From assembly GCA_030160035.1 (NCBI GenBank), contig BSNO01000004.1:1-64000 (forward strand): a stretch of DNA of 64,000 bases. The letters are read 5' to 3'. Position numbers and translations under genes: made by a program. Of the stretch, positions 44,930 through 56,739 are shown piece by piece. The notes below the pieces were generated by a model that searched no databases, was not told the DNA's origin, and saw nothing but the letters and a program-made list of their open reading frames with translations. The DNA is from Rhizobium albus (GTDB lineage: Bacteria; Pseudomonadota; Alphaproteobacteria; Rhizobiales; Rhizobiaceae). Positions within the stretch are counted from its first letter, which is position 1; each line of letters opens with the position of its first letter.

Positions 44930-44961
44930 ACATAGGAATTCCGCCCCCGCAACACGCCAAG
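44930..44961 (-). promoter_or_regulatory. Weak candidate promoter of the atp operon
   Basis: On the minus strand, CTTGGC and CTATGT are 20 bases apart, close to the rhizobial -35/-10 sequences but with a long spacer. It would give a leader of about 130 bases before atpH. Another promoter in this 206-base gap cannot be excluded. Confidence 0.3.
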
Positions 44962-45001
44962 ACGCCTGCTTTGGGCGCATTCTTGGCGCATTCCGTCGCA
45001 G

Positions 45002-45361
45002 TCAGAGCATTCCGAAGACGTATCCGAGCGGCAGGACGGCGAGAACAAGCGCCAGGATCAGCGAAAGCAGCGTGGTGCCATCGGCCCTGCCGTGGCGCGC
45101 CATCGCGACGATCTTGATCAGAACCACGGCCGCCCAGCCCGCTCCGATCGCCAGGTAGACAAGCGGCTGCGCCATCAAGACGGCGACGGCACCTGCACCA
45201 AATTGCAGGCCCGCGGCCTGCGCGCGAACCGCCAAGGCATTTGGAAAATGGGTAAACAGCAGCGCAACGAAGTGCCAGAGCCCGAGAAGCGCGGTCGCGA
45301 CGGCGGCACCAAACGCCAGCCACTCGCCTTGGCTGCCCGGCCAGGGAAAAGCGAATTCCAA
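45002..45361 (-). CDS. Small four-helix membrane protein of unknown function
   Basis: A 119-residue protein that is mostly hydrophobic, with four predicted spans (around residues 12-36, 50-70, 72-88 and 97-117) and only short loops. I do not recognise a conserved motif; DUF4345-like proteins have a similar size and topology, but this is a weak guess. It lies between priA and the atp operon on the same strand. An AGGAGG sequence ahead of the ATG on the minus strand supports translation. Confidence 0.65.
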   Translation of the reverse strand: MEFAFPWPGSQGEWLAFGAAVATALLGLWHFVALLFTHFPNALAVRAQAAGLQFGAGAVAVLMAQPLVYLAIGAGWAAVVLIKIVAMARHGRADGTTLLSLILALVLAVLPLGYVFGML

Positions 45362-45447
45362 CGAAGCACCTCCTGATTTGCGCTGCTGACCGATAGGATA
45401 GGCGCAACGTCAGGTAAAGCGCTGCGTGACACCGCACCGCCCAGCGA

Positions 45448-47682
45448 TCAAAGAAAGCTCTGCGGATTGATGTCGACCTGCACGCGCACCGAGCCCCGCT
45501 CCTTCGGGCCACTGCCGAGCATCGCCTTCAGATAGGCCTGCATGTCGGCCCGCTTCTCGCCGTGGACGAGCAGTCGAAACCTGTGACGCCCCCGGATGAG
45601 CGCGAGCGGCGCTTCGGCCGGTCCGAGCACGGTGATGCCACGGGCGGAAGGCGCGACACGGCGCAGACCCCGCGCATGCTCGTCCGCTTCAGTGCGGGTA
45701 TTGGCCGAAACGATGATCGCGGCCAGTTGCCCGAAGGGCGGAAGCCCGGCCCGTTGCCGCTCGGCGATTTCCCGCTCGTAGAAGGTGTCAGCATCGCCCG
45801 ACACGAGCGCCTGCATCACCGGATGCATCGGCTGGTAAGTCTGGATGAGCCCGAGGCTCTTGAGGCCGGTGCGCCCGGCGCGCCCCGTCACCTGCGACAG
45901 AAGCTGGAAGGTGCGCTCCGCTGCACGCGGGTCGCCGCTCGAAAGCCCGACATCGGCATCGACGATGCCCACCAGCGTCATCAGCGGAAAATTGTGTCCC
46001 TTGGCGACCAGCTGGGTCCCGATGACGATGTCCGCCTCGCCCTTGGCGATCGCCTCCAGCTCCAGCCGCACGCGCTTCGCCCCGACGAGCAGATCCGACG
46101 ACATGACGACGATCCGCGCGTCCGAGAAATGCCCGACGACCTCTTCCGCGATCCGCTCCACGCCCGGTCCGCAGGCTGCCAGATGATCGAACGTGCCGCA
46201 TTCCGGGCAGGCCTGCGGCGTCGGTTCGGCATGGCCGCAATGGTGGCACTGAATTTGACCACGGAACCGGTGCTCGACGAGCCAGCTTGAACAATCCGGG
46301 CACTGGAAGCGGTGTCCGCAGACCCGGCAGAGCGTCAGCGGCGCGTAGCCCCGGCGATTGAGGAAGAGCAGCGACTGCTCCTTGCGTTCCAATCGACCGG
46401 CGACAGCCTTGAGAAGCAGCGGCGACAGGAAGCCGCCCCGTGCGGGTGGGCTCTGGCGCATGTCGATCAGCTTCAGATCCGGCATGGCCGCTTCAGCGTA
46501 TCGGCTGGAAAGCTTCAAGAGGCCGTAACGCCCCTCCTCCGCATTGACCCGGCTTTCAATCGACGGCGTCGCCGAGGCGAGCACCACTGGGCAATCGGTC
46601 AGCCGAGCGCGCACCACCGCCATGTCGCGCGCATGATAGAACACCCGATCTTCCTGCTTGTAGGCCGGATCGTGCTCCTCATCGACGACGATCAGCCCAA
46701 GCTCCTTGAACGGCAGGAACAGCGCCGAGCGGGCACCGACGACAATGCGCACGCGCCCGTCGACCACCTGCCGCCAGACCCTTTCACGGGTACGGGGCGC
46801 AAGCTCGGAATGCCATTCCGCCGGCGGCGCGCCGAAGCGGGCTTCGAAGCGACCGAGAAAGGCCGGCGTCAGCGCGATTTCCGGCAGCAGGATCAGCGCC
46901 TGCTTGCCCTTCTCGATGGCCTCCGCAACGGCGGCGAAATAGACCTCGGTCTTGCCCGAGCCGGTGACGCCATCGAGAAGATGCACACCGAACCGCGCTT
47001 TCCCTACAGCTTCGCGCAGGATCGCAGCCGAACCAGCCTGTCCGTCGCTGAGCTCCGCTCCGCCATAGGTGGGATCGGGCAGAGCAACCACCGGCGGCGG
47101 CGGCAGCAGGATGGGCGCAAACGCGCCCTGCTTCACGAGGCCGTCGACCACGGAGGACGAGACGCCAGCCGCATGGGCAAGGCCCGATTTCGTCCAGGCG
47201 CCGGTTTCCTGTGCCGTGTCCAGCACGCGCCGCCGCGCCGGCGTCAGCTTCTCCGGCACGGCACCGGTCGCGGCCAGTCCCTCGATCATCGGCTCCGGAT
47301 CGAGCGCCGCGGGTGCGCGCAGTGCCATGCGCGCGACGAGACCGGGCGGCGACAGCGTATAATCTGCGACCCATTCGATGAACCGGCGCATCACCGCATC
47401 GAGCGGCGGGCAATCGAAGACATGCGTGATCGGCCTGAGCTTGCGCGCATCGATCTCACGCCCGGGCGGTCCATCCCACACGACGCCGAGCACCTGACGC
47501 GGACCGAGCGGAACTTGTACGAGCGAACCGGGTTGGACATGCAGACCCTCAGGCACCACATAGGAATAAGGCTCTGGCGCAGGAAGCGGCACGAGCACGG
47601 AGACGACCGGCACGGGGACGACGGGCGGTGGCGGCGCGTCGAACAGAACGCTCTGAGAATCGGCAGCGGAATGGCGGGTCAT
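45448..47682 (-). CDS. priA: Primosomal replication protein PriA
   Basis: A 744-residue 3'-5' DNA helicase that restarts stalled forks. Residues 1-120 are the DNA-binding domain (VVSVLVPLPAPEPYSYVVPE). Walker A is VTGSGKTEVYF, motif II VVDEEHDPAYK. A zinc-binding region has paired Cys residues in CRVCGHRFQCPDCSSW and CHHCGHAEPTPQACPECG. Motif VI lies in LSQVTGRAGR. It is divergent from fsa. Confidence 0.97.
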   Translation of the reverse strand: MTRHSAADSQSVLFDAPPPPVVPVPVVSVLVPLPAPEPYSYVVPEGLHVQPGSLVQVPLGPRQVLGVVWDGPPGREIDARKLRPITHVFDCPPLDAVMRRFIEWVADYTLSPPGLVARMALRAPAALDPEPMIEGLAATGAVPEKLTPARRRVLDTAQETGAWTKSGLAHAAGVSSSVVDGLVKQGAFAPILLPPPPVVALPDPTYGGAELSDGQAGSAAILREAVGKARFGVHLLDGVTGSGKTEVYFAAVAEAIEKGKQALILLPEIALTPAFLGRFEARFGAPPAEWHSELAPRTRERVWRQVVDGRVRIVVGARSALFLPFKELGLIVVDEEHDPAYKQEDRVFYHARDMAVVRARLTDCPVVLASATPSIESRVNAEEGRYGLLKLSSRYAEAAMPDLKLIDMRQSPPARGGFLSPLLLKAVAGRLERKEQSLLFLNRRGYAPLTLCRVCGHRFQCPDCSSWLVEHRFRGQIQCHHCGHAEPTPQACPECGTFDHLAACGPGVERIAEEVVGHFSDARIVVMSSDLLVGAKRVRLELEAIAKGEADIVIGTQLVAKGHNFPLMTLVGIVDADVGLSSGDPRAAERTFQLLSQVTGRAGRTGLKSLGLIQTYQPMHPVMQALVSGDADTFYEREIAERQRAGLPPFGQLAAIIVSANTRTEADEHARGLRRVAPSARGITVLGPAEAPLALIRGRHRFRLLVHGEKRADMQAYLKAMLGSGPKERGSVRVQVDINPQSFL

Positions 47683-47776
47683 GATGCGTGACCTTGCCCC
47701 CTGTTTGGTCTAAAGGGAACCCGAAACGGCCTTACCGGCCAACAGGCAGCCAAAGCAAAGCAGAAGAGACAATCTG

Positions 47777-48430
47777 ATGAAATTCTTTGTCGATACCGCC
47801 GACGTCGCCGAAATTCGGGAGCTGAACGATTTCGGCCTTCTCGACGGCGTGACGACCAACCCCTCGCTCATCATGAAATCCGGCCGCGACTACAAGGAAG
47901 TCACGAAGGAAATCTGCGACATCGTCGAAGGTCCCGTGTCCGCCGAAGTCACTGCGGTCGACTATGACGGCATGATGCGCGAAGCCGAAGTTCTCGGTGC
48001 GATCGCCGACAATGTCTGCATCAAGCTGCCGCTCACGCTCGCCGGCCTCAAAGCCTGCAAGACGCTCACCGAACAGGGCAAGCTGGTCAACGTAACGCTG
48101 TGCTTCTCGGCCAACCAGGCGCTTCTGGCTGCCAAGGCCGGCGCAACCTTCATCTCGCCCTTCATCGGCCGCCTGGACGACATCCACCTCGACGGCATGG
48201 ACCTGATCCGCGAAATTCGCCAGATCTACGACAATTACGGCTTCGACACCGAAATCCTCGCAGCGTCGATCCGCACCGCGAACCACATCAAGGATGCCGC
48301 CCTCATTGGCGCCGATGTGGTCACTGCGCCGCCGGCCACGCTCAAGTCGCTCGTCAAGCACCCGCTGACGGACAAGGGTCTCGAGACGTTCCTTGAGGAC
48401 TGGAAGAAGACCGGCCAGACGATCGCCTGA
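47777..48430 (+). CDS. fsa: Fructose-6-phosphate aldolase / transaldolase-like
   Basis: A 217-residue enzyme of the short transaldolase group. It begins [20 protein letters not shown]; the substrate site VTTNPSLI and the Schiff-base Lys in NVCIKLPLT are clear. The C-terminal [17 protein letters not shown] is typical. Annotators call such proteins fsa or tal because activities overlap. CAAAGCAAAGCAGAAGAGA precedes the start. It is divergent from priA and ends at a strong terminator. Confidence 0.94.
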   Translation: MKFFVDTADVAEIRELNDFGLLDGVTTNPSLIMKSGRDYKEVTKEICDIVEGPVSAEVTAVDYDGMMREAEVLGAIADNVCIKLPLTLAGLKACKTLTEQGKLVNVTLCFSANQALLAAKAGATFISPFIGRLDDIHLDGMDLIREIRQIYDNYGFDTEILAASIRTANHIKDAALIGADVVTAPPATLKSLVKHPLTDKGLETFLEDWKKTGQTIA

Positions 48431-48453
48431 TCGGCACCTGGCTCAAGAGCACC

Positions 48454-48484
48454 AAGCCGGCGGCCTAAGTCCGCCGGCTTTTTT
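48454..48484. terminator. Bidirectional terminator after fsa
   Basis: AAGCCGGCGG (48454-48463) pairs perfectly with CCGCCGGCTT (48471-48480), 7-base loop, then TTTT on the plus strand. It starts 24 bases after the fsa stop and touches the end of the convergent ATPase gene. Confidence 0.85.
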
Positions 48485-49647
48485 CATGCGTCGTCATCAG
48501 TCATTTCGTCGGCCTCGTCCGGAACCTGCCCCGTCAGACGCATGCCCTCGATCCAGGTCGATCCATCCTCCTGCCGGATCACCGTCTTCGCCCGAACACC
48601 GGTGCGTTCCACGATCAGGCCTGCCAGTTCGGGCGCGTGGGTGACGACCCAGATCTGCGCATCCTTCGCCGCCCGCGCGATCATGTCGGCAAGCGCCGCG
48701 AGCATCGACGGATGCAGGCTCGCTTCGGGCTCATTCAGCGCGATGAAAGGCGGGATGCGATAGGCAAGCAGCGCTGCGGCAAGACCCAGGAACCGGATCT
48801 GGCCATCCGAGAGCTCCGCAGCCGAAAAGACGCGCTGCGGGAATTGAGGGAAGACGACGCCGAAGCGCGCTTCGCGATCCGGCAGCGGAATATCGAGCCA
48901 GGCACCCCTTAAAGCATCGGCAACGGCCCGATCGAGATCGACCGTATCGCCACGGATATGTTTCAGCGTCGCCATCACAGCCGCGAGATTGCTGCCATCC
49001 ATGTCGAGCATGGGCGCCGTCACGGCAAGCGATGCTGCCCTCAAGGGCGACCCAGCGTCGCTGCGAAAGCCGTGATAAAAGCGGAACCGGGCAAGCGTAT
49101 CGCGCACGATCGCCGCTTCCGCATGCAGCCCCGATCCGCCAAGCGCAGCCAAGCCCGTTTCGGATGAGAGAAGCCTGACGGGATACTCCTGCATCCGCCC
49201 GTCGGCATCGCGGTAGGACAGTCCCTGACCGGCGCGCTTCATTACGTCCACGACACGCCGGCCCTGGTCGATCGAGAGCCGCTCTTCCTTGATCTGCGGC
49301 TCGAACGGAAATCCGGCGCCCATCGGCGGCGTCAGGCCGGCATCGATCGTGTAGCGCCAGCCAAGCGCCGTGTCCTCGTCGATAATTTCGACGGCGATCG
49401 ACAGGCGCACCGGCCGCCCCTTCTTGCGCGTGCCGGTCCAGAGTACGGCCGCCATGCCGCCCTCCGCAGCGATTTCGCGCGCGAACGTCCCTTCGGCCGC
49501 TGACTGGGCGAGATGCAGCGCCCGATAAAGATTGGATTTGCCGACGCCATTGTCGCCCACGAAGACATTGACGTCGCCGATCTCCATGCGGATCGACTTG
49601 AGCGAGCGATAGCCGGCAACGGTCAGCGACCGGAGTTTCATCGACAT
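48484..49647 (-). CDS. AAA family ATPase (RecF/AAA_21-like)
   Basis: A 387-residue single-chain ABC-like ATPase. It begins with SLTVAGYRSLKSIRMEIGDV and Walker A VGDNGVGKSNLY; the signature is LSDGQIRFLGLAAAL and the Walker B region ALNEPEASLHPSML, with Asn-Glu in place of Asp-Glu, a variant I recall in this family. No partner nuclease or toxin gene is adjacent, so a defence role is not supported. Met3 (49641) is an alternative start. It lies 10 bases after lpdA on the same strand. Confidence 0.85.
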   Translation of the reverse strand: MSMKLRSLTVAGYRSLKSIRMEIGDVNVFVGDNGVGKSNLYRALHLAQSAAEGTFAREIAAEGGMAAVLWTGTRKKGRPVRLSIAVEIIDEDTALGWRYTIDAGLTPPMGAGFPFEPQIKEERLSIDQGRRVVDVMKRAGQGLSYRDADGRMQEYPVRLLSSETGLAALGGSGLHAEAAIVRDTLARFRFYHGFRSDAGSPLRAASLAVTAPMLDMDGSNLAAVMATLKHIRGDTVDLDRAVADALRGAWLDIPLPDREARFGVVFPQFPQRVFSAAELSDGQIRFLGLAAALLAYRIPPFIALNEPEASLHPSMLAALADMIARAAKDAQIWVVTHAPELAGLIVERTGVRAKTVIRQEDGSTWIEGMRLTGQVPDEADEMTDDDA

Positions 49648-49657
49648 GGCGCGGCCA

Positions 49658-51058
49658 TCAGATATGGAGCGCCGCGCCCAGCGCCTTCAGCGCCGCTTCC
49701 TGCAGCGCCTCGCCTTGTGTCGGATGGGCATGGATCGTGCCGGCGATGTCTTCCAGCCGCGCGCCCATCTCGATCGCGATGCCGAAGGCAGCGGAAAGCT
49801 CCGAAACGCCTTTCCCCACTGCTTGAATACCAAGAACGAGATGGTTGTCCGCCCGGGCAACCACCCGCACGAAACCCTGCTCGGCTTCCATCGTCATCGC
49901 CCGGCCATTCGCTTGGAACGGGAAGAGGCCAATCTTGACCTCGCGGCCACCGCGACGCGCCTCGTCGGGCGAGAGCCCCGCCGTCACGATCTCCGGATCG
50001 GTGAAACACACTGCCGGGATCACGCGTTTGTCGAAAGCGCGGCGGTGGCCAGCGATGATTTCCGCCACCATTTCGCCTTGCGCCATGGCCCGATGCGCAA
50101 GCATCGGCTCGCCCGTGACGTCGCCGATCGCGTAGACGCCGCGCATCGAGGTGCGGCAGGTCTCGTCGATGCGGATCGCAGCACCGGAGCGGTCGAGATC
50201 GAGTTCTTCGAGGCCCCAGCCTTCCGTCAGCGGCCGCCGGCCCACCGTCACCAGCACCTTGTCGGCTGCGATGCGCAGATCGTTGCCGTGTGCCCCCTCG
50301 ACCAGAAGCGCATCGCCTTTGCCGGAAAGCCCGCGCGCCTTTGCCCCGAGGACGACCTCTATGCCGAGCTCGCCCAGCCGCTTCGCGCCAGGGCGCGTCA
50401 GTTCGCCGTCATAGAGCGGCAGGATGCGATCGGCGGCTTCGACGATGGTCACCTGTGAGCCGAGCTTGGCGAAGGCCGTGCCGAGTTCGAGCCCGATATA
50501 GCCGGCGCCGACGATGGCGAGCCGCTCCGGCACGGCTTTGAGTGCCAGCGCATCGGTCGAGGAAATCACCGAACCGCCGAAGGGGAGCCCGGGCAACGGC
50601 ACCGATTCCGAGCCGGTGGCGATCACGATCGATTCCGCCCGGATGACTTGAACGCCGGTTTCGGTCTTGACCTCGACCGTCTTGCCGTCGCGAAACCGCG
50701 CCCAGCCTTGCACGGTCTTCACGCCGGCCTTCTTCAAGAGTCCCGCCACGCCCGTCGTCAGTCGCCCGACGATCTTGTCCTTCCAGGCCATCGTACGGGT
50801 GAGATCGATGCGTGGCTCGGCAAGCGTGATGCCGAGCGGGCTTTCGCCGGCCGCCATAGCCTTTGTCTCGGCGAACTGATCGGCCGCATGGATGATCGCC
50901 TTGGATGGGATGCAGCCGACATTGAGGCAGGTGCCGCCGGGCTTCACCGCCTCCACGATGACCGTATCGATGCCGAGCTGGCCGGCACGAATGGCGCAGA
51001 CATAGCCGCCGGGACCGGCGCCGATGACGAGAAGCTTGCAGGAAATGTCTTTCATCAC
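49658..51058 (-). CDS. lpdA: Dihydrolipoyl dehydrogenase (E3) of the branched-chain complex
   Basis: A 466-residue flavoprotein that reoxidises lipoamide. The FAD fold is [20 protein letters not shown], the redox disulfide is [14 protein letters not shown], the NAD fold [19 protein letters not shown], and the C-terminal active base lies in [11 protein letters not shown]. Met2 is an equally good start. It is the last gene in the series E1alpha-E1beta-E2-E3, seven bases after the E2 gene, and so is probably dedicated to branched-chain 2-oxoacid oxidation. Confidence 0.93.
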   Translation of the reverse strand: MMKDISCKLLVIGAGPGGYVCAIRAGQLGIDTVIVEAVKPGGTCLNVGCIPSKAIIHAADQFAETKAMAAGESPLGITLAEPRIDLTRTMAWKDKIVGRLTTGVAGLLKKAGVKTVQGWARFRDGKTVEVKTETGVQVIRAESIVIATGSESVPLPGLPFGGSVISSTDALALKAVPERLAIVGAGYIGLELGTAFAKLGSQVTIVEAADRILPLYDGELTRPGAKRLGELGIEVVLGAKARGLSGKGDALLVEGAHGNDLRIAADKVLVTVGRRPLTEGWGLEELDLDRSGAAIRIDETCRTSMRGVYAIGDVTGEPMLAHRAMAQGEMVAEIIAGHRRAFDKRVIPAVCFTDPEIVTAGLSPDEARRGGREVKIGLFPFQANGRAMTMEAEQGFVRVVARADNHLVLGIQAVGKGVSELSAAFGIAIEMGARLEDIAGTIHAHPTQGEALQEAALKALGAALHI

Positions 51059-51065
51059 CGCCCCC

Positions 51066-52385
51066 TCATGCCACGAAGATCATGGCCGGCGTTTCCATCA
51101 GCGTCTTGATCCGCTGGACGAAGACCGCCGCATCATGGCCGTCGATGATCCGATGATCGAAACTGCAGGACAGGTTCATCATGCGCCGTGGCACGAACGC
51201 GGTGCCGTCCCAATGGGGGCGGATCGCCATCTTGTTGACCCCGATGATCGCGACTTCCGGATGGTTGATCAAGGGTGTCGTCACGATGCCGCCGAGCGCG
51301 CCGAGCGAGGTGATCGTGATCGTGGAACCCGAAAGCTCCTCGCGCGTCGCCGTACCCGATTTCGCCGCGTCCGAAAGCCTGCCGACTTCCGCCGCGCATT
51401 CCCAGAGGTCCCGCGCCTCGCAGTGCTTGGCAACGGGCACGACGAGCCCGGACGGCGTTTGCGCCGCGATGCCGATATGGACACCGCCATGGCGGTGGAT
51501 GATGTTCGCCTCGTCATCGAAATGGCTGTTGAACTGCGGCTGGGCGGCGATGGCCTTCACCATCGCCCGCATCAGGAAGGGCAGCAGCGTCAGTTTCGGC
51601 TGGTCGGGGCGCTTGTCACGGTTCAGCGCCGCCCGCAGATCCTCGAGCGCCGACATGTCCACTTCCTCCACATAGGTGATGTGGGGAATGTGTCGCTTGG
51701 CGATCGCCATCTTCTCCGCGATCTTGCGGCGGAGGCCAACGAGCTTGATGTCCTCGACATCCGTGCGGCGCATGAGACCGGCCGGCGACGCCGCCTTTGG
51801 ACCCTTGGCAACGAACTGATCGAGGTCGTCATGGGTGATTCGGCCCGCTGGACCGGACCCCACCACCTGACGCAGATCGATGCCCGCATCCCGGGCACGC
51901 AGCCGCACGGCCGGTGAGGCCAGCGGCTTGTCGGCACTGGGCGCCGCAGCGGGGCGGGTGGGCCGCTTGGGCGCAGGCTCCTTCGCCTCAGTATCCTTTG
52001 CCGGCTTGGTATCGACCTTCTGGGGCTCGCCTGCAGGCGGTGGCGGCAGATCCTCGCCTTCGCCGCTCATCCCGTCTGCGATCGGCGCCTCGTTCTCGCC
52101 GTCATCCATCGGCTTCGAGGCGTGGTCTTCGTCCGATCCCGCGACCCCCGTCCTGATGCGCACGATCACCGAGCCGACGGCGACGACATCGCCAACGTCC
52201 GCGCCGAGCCAGGCGATCTCGCCATCGCAGGGTGCCGGAATTTCCACCGTTGCCTTGTCGGTCATGACGGCGGCGACGATATCGTCTTCCCGCACGGCAT
52301 CGCCGATCTTCACATGCCACTCGACGAGTTCGGCCTCGGCGACGCCTTCGCCGACATCGGGCAGCTTGATTGCGCGTTCGCCCAT
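51066..52385 (-). CDS. bkdB: Branched-chain 2-oxoacid dehydrogenase E2 (acyltransferase)
   Basis: A 439-residue E2 core. One lipoyl domain (residues 1-80) carries the lipoylated Lys in [11 protein letters not shown] Pro/Glu/Lys-rich linker leads to the E3/E1-binding domain ([20 protein letters not shown]), then the catalytic domain with [12 protein letters not shown] near the C-terminus, where His and Asp are catalytic. A single lipoyl domain fits the BCKDH type better than pyruvate dehydrogenase. It begins four bases after the E1beta stop. Confidence 0.92.
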   Translation of the reverse strand: MGERAIKLPDVGEGVAEAELVEWHVKIGDAVREDDIVAAVMTDKATVEIPAPCDGEIAWLGADVGDVVAVGSVIVRIRTGVAGSDEDHASKPMDDGENEAPIADGMSGEGEDLPPPPAGEPQKVDTKPAKDTEAKEPAPKRPTRPAAAPSADKPLASPAVRLRARDAGIDLRQVVGSGPAGRITHDDLDQFVAKGPKAASPAGLMRRTDVEDIKLVGLRRKIAEKMAIAKRHIPHITYVEEVDMSALEDLRAALNRDKRPDQPKLTLLPFLMRAMVKAIAAQPQFNSHFDDEANIIHRHGGVHIGIAAQTPSGLVVPVAKHCEARDLWECAAEVGRLSDAAKSGTATREELSGSTITITSLGALGGIVTTPLINHPEVAIIGVNKMAIRPHWDGTAFVPRRMMNLSCSFDHRIIDGHDAAVFVQRIKTLMETPAMIFVA

Positions 52386-52389
52386 CGCC

Positions 52390-53403
52390 TCAGCCCTCCA
52401 TCGTCTCGATCATCGCCCGGCCGACACGTGCGGGCCCGGGGAAATAATCCCACTCCTGCGCATGCGGATAGGGCGTGTCCCAGCCGGTCACGCGCGTGAT
52501 CGGCGCTTCAAGATGGTAGAAACAATGCTTCTGCACGAGCGCGGCAAGCTCCGCGCCGAAGCCGGATGTCAGCGTCGCTTCATGTACGATCACGCACCGT
52601 CCGGTTTTTGAAACGGAAGCAACGATCGTTTCCAGATCGAGCGGCAGCAGCGTCTTGAGGTCGATGATTTCGGCATCGATGCCCGTATCGGCAGCGGCGG
52701 CCTCCGACACATAGGTCATCGTGCCATAGGCGAGCACGGTGAGTTCCGCGCCCGCCCGGCGCACCTCCGCCTTGCCGAGCGGCACGGTGAAGTGCCCTTC
52801 CGGCACCTCGCCCAAGGCATGTTTCGACCAGGGCGTGACAGGCTTGTCGTGATGCCCGTCGAACGGCCCGTTATAGAGCCGCTTCGGTTCCAGAAAAATC
52901 ACCGGGTCCGGATCCTCGATCGCCGCGATCAGCAGACCTTTCGCGTCGACCGGATTGGACGGAACGACGACCTTCAAACCTGAGACATGGGTGAACAGCG
53001 CTTCCGGGCTCTGACTGTGCGTCTGCCCGCCGAAGATGCCGCCGCCCGTCGGCATGCGGATCACAATCGGGCAGGTGAACTGGCCGTTGGAGCGATAGCG
53101 GATGCGCGCGGCTTCCGACGCGATCTGATCGAATGCCGGATATACATAGTCGGCAAACTGGATCTCGATGCAGGGCCTAAGGCCATAGGCCGCCATGCCG
53201 ATCGCCGCACCGACGATGCCCAGCTCGGAAATCGGCGTATCGAAGCACCGCGTCTTCCCGTATTTCTGTTGAAGGCCCGCCGTGCAGCGGAAAACGCCGC
53301 CAAAATAGCCGACATCCTCGCCGAACACGACCACGTCGTCATCGCGCTCCATCGACACATCCATGGCCGACCGGATGGCTTCGATCATCGTCATGCGCGG
53401 CAT
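52390..53403 (-). CDS. bkdAB: Branched-chain 2-oxoacid dehydrogenase E1 beta subunit
   Basis: A 337-residue transketolase-like subunit. It starts MPRMTMIEAIRSAMDVSMER with VFGEDVGYFGGVFRCTAGL, and contains RMPTGGGIFGGQTHSQSPEA, close to the cofactor-binding regions of E1beta. ATG 53403 is the right start; the frame runs further up through the RIME-like repeats, giving a repeated DPRDEPEDDG that is not part of the enzyme. A 373-base gap separates it from E1alpha. Confidence 0.93.
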   Translation of the reverse strand: MPRMTMIEAIRSAMDVSMERDDDVVVFGEDVGYFGGVFRCTAGLQQKYGKTRCFDTPISELGIVGAAIGMAAYGLRPCIEIQFADYVYPAFDQIASEAARIRYRSNGQFTCPIVIRMPTGGGIFGGQTHSQSPEALFTHVSGLKVVVPSNPVDAKGLLIAAIEDPDPVIFLEPKRLYNGPFDGHHDKPVTPWSKHALGEVPEGHFTVPLGKAEVRRAGAELTVLAYGTMTYVSEAAAADTGIDAEIIDLKTLLPLDLETIVASVSKTGRCVIVHEATLTSGFGAELAALVQKHCFYHLEAPITRVTGWDTPYPHAQEWDYFPGPARVGRAMIETMEG

Positions 53404-53483
53404 GGGCGGTTTCCTTTGACCGAACCAGACAGCCACGCAATTCCGGCATGCGCGTGGTCTGCACCCGGGCCCAACCCTACCTC

Positions 53484-53575
53484 CGTCATCCTCGGGCTCG
53501 TCCCGAGGATCTGCCAGCCCATCCGTGTCGCCGAGCCGCCAGTAAATGGTCGGGACAAGCCCGACCATGACGGCG
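53484..53575. repeat. RIME-like palindromic element, copy 1
   Basis: About 92 bases with two palindromes: CCTCGGG-ctcgt-CCCGAGG and ATGGTCGGG-acaa(g)-CCCGACCAT. The element begins CGTCATC and ends near GACGGCG. This matches the form of Rhizobium-specific intergenic mosaic elements, known from Rhizobium, Agrobacterium and Brucella relatives. It could form two stem-loops in the bkd mRNA. Confidence 0.75.
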
Positions 53576-53648
53576 TAGCTACAGGCCCGGCACAGAGGAT
53601 AGTCTTGTGACAGTTGATGGCAGCAAGCAGACGCCCCCCACCCACTGC

Positions 53649-53735
53649 CGTCATCCTCGGGCTCGTCCCGAGGATCTTCCGGTCCATCCGTCGTGCCGAT
53701 GTGCCAGTGGATGGCCGGGACGACCATGACGGCGT
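53649..53735. repeat. RIME-like palindromic element, copy 2
   Basis: A second, same-orientation copy 165 bases after the first. The first palindrome is identical to that of copy 1. The second is reduced (ATGGCCGGGACGACCAT), having lost about six bases of its loop side, so this copy is decaying. Orientation and end points match copy 1. Confidence 0.72.
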
Positions 53736-53776
53736 GGATGGACGTGCGACGTCAGTTAATTTCTCACGACCCACCA

Positions 53777-55105
<1,329 letters not shown>

Positions 55106-56635
55106 TCAGGCCTCGTGGAGCGCCTCGGCGGCAGCCCGGCCTCGCTTGGACAGCTTGGTCCAGAGGATGGGGCCGGCAACGGCAGCGATGGCGACAGCGT
55201 AGATCGTCAGGGCGATCCAAGAGGTGAAGAGAAACGTGAAATCACCCTGATTGATCATCAATCCACGGCGCAATTGCTCTTCGGCCAGTGGCCCGAGAAT
55301 GGCGCCGACGAGAACCGGCGCCAGCGGATAGTCGAACCGCCGCATGATGAAGCCGAGTATGCCGAAAACGAGCAGCAGAATGAGGGCGAAGGCCGAACCT
55401 TGGGCGCCGACGATGCCGAGCGAGGCGAAGGTCATGATGCCCGCATAGAGCCAGGGGCGCGGGATCGTCAGGAGCTTTACCCAAAGGCCGACGAACGGCA
55501 GATTGAGCACCACGAGCATCAGATTGGCAATGAAGAGACTTGCGATGAGACCCCAGACGAGCTGCGGGTTGCTGGTAAAGAGCAGCGGACCCGGCTGCAG
55601 ACCGTATTGCTGGAAGCCGGCGAGCATGACGGCGGCGGTCGCCGAGGTCGGCAGGCCGAGCGTCAGAAGCGGGATGAGCGTTCCGGCAGCGGAAGCATTG
55701 TTTGCAGCCTCCGGCCCCGCAACGCCTTCGATTGCGCCCCTTCCGCTGTCGAATTCCTCGCGCGCGACGCCTTTCGCAGTGCGGCGCTCGGTCGAATAGG
55801 ACAGGAAAGTTGGAATTTCCGCGCCGCCGGTCGGCAGCGGGCCGAACAGGAAGCCAAGGCCCGTGCCCCGCAGGAACGGCTTGAGGCAGCGCTTCAGCTC
55901 GGCAAGGCTCAGCCAGACGGAGCCTTTGACGGCCTGGAGCTTCTCGTTGATCGTGCTCGCCTGCGACGCGATGAACAGCGTCTCGCCAATGGCGAACAGG
56001 CCGACCGCAATGATGGCGATATCGATGTTGTCACGCAGTTCCGGCACGCCGAAGGACAGACGCGCCTGGCCAGTCAGGCTGTCGATGCCGACGAGTCCGA
56101 TGGACAGGCCGATGAAGAGCGCCGTCAGGCCGCGGATGATCGATCCGCCGAAGGCTGCCGAAACCGTAAGGAACGACAGCACCATCAGCGCGAAATATTC
56201 CGCCGGGCCAAAGGAGAGCGCCACCTTGACCATCAGCGGCGCGATGATCGCGAGGCCGATCGTGGCACAGGTGCCGCCGAAGAAGGAGCCGATGGCTGCA
56301 GCGCCGAGCGCTTTACCACCGCGCCCGTCCTTCGCCATCTTGTTTCCCTCGAGCGCCGTCATGATCGACGCGGTCTCGCCGGGGGTGTTCAGAAGGATTG
56401 AAGAAATCGCCCCGCCATACATGCCGCCATAATAGATGCCGGCGAACATGATCATGGAGCCGGTGGCCCCGAATGACAGCGAAACGGGCAGAAGAAGGGC
56501 GACGGTCAGTGCCGGTCCGAGGCCCGGCAGAACACCGACGGCCGTGCCGAGCAGAACGCCGAGCAGCGCAAAGCCGAGATTGGCGGGCTGGGCTGCGACG
56601 AGCAAACCATCGAAAAGAAGCGTGAACGTATCCAT
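55106..56635 (-). CDS. tctA: Tripartite tricarboxylate transporter, large permease
   Basis: A 509-residue integral membrane protein with about twelve spans. The TctA signature appears early as [19 protein letters not shown] and [18 protein letters not shown], and again in the second half around [12 protein letters not shown]. It works with TctB and the periplasmic TctC for sodium- or proton-driven carboxylate uptake. It is the third gene of tctCBA; a 104-base gap to tctB is larger than usual. Confidence 0.94.
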   Translation of the reverse strand: MDTFTLLFDGLLVAAQPANLGFALLGVLLGTAVGVLPGLGPALTVALLLPVSLSFGATGSMIMFAGIYYGGMYGGAISSILLNTPGETASIMTALEGNKMAKDGRGGKALGAAAIGSFFGGTCATIGLAIIAPLMVKVALSFGPAEYFALMVLSFLTVSAAFGGSIIRGLTALFIGLSIGLVGIDSLTGQARLSFGVPELRDNIDIAIIAVGLFAIGETLFIASQASTINEKLQAVKGSVWLSLAELKRCLKPFLRGTGLGFLFGPLPTGGAEIPTFLSYSTERRTAKGVAREEFDSGRGAIEGVAGPEAANNASAAGTLIPLLTLGLPTSATAAVMLAGFQQYGLQPGPLLFTSNPQLVWGLIASLFIANLMLVVLNLPFVGLWVKLLTIPRPWLYAGIMTFASLGIVGAQGSAFALILLLVFGILGFIMRRFDYPLAPVLVGAILGPLAEEQLRRGLMINQGDFTFLFTSWIALTIYAVAIAAVAGPILWTKLSKRGRAAAEALHEA

Positions 56636-56739
56636 AACCGTCGGAATACTCTCGTTTGGGCCGCGACCGCCGGCTCAAGCCTGAAATTCAGAGGCTTTGT
56701 GCTGCGAGCCGCAATTCTGCGAAGGCGGAAACGCCAACT

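Larger units (their letters stand above)
53404..53776. other. Intergenic region between E1 beta and E1 alpha genes
   Basis: A gap of 373 bases inside an otherwise tight operon. It holds two copies of a RIME-like palindromic element and no gene. The extra length is largely explained by the repeats. Confidence 0.75.

Noticed and set aside
46312-47691. 459-residue plus-strand frame opposite priA
   Set aside because: Shadow of priA; Arg/His-rich and without motifs.
48484-49647. AAA ATPase as part of an antiphage system
   Set aside because: No TOPRIM nuclease, HNH nuclease or toxin partner is adjacent; the neighbours are fsa and lpdA.
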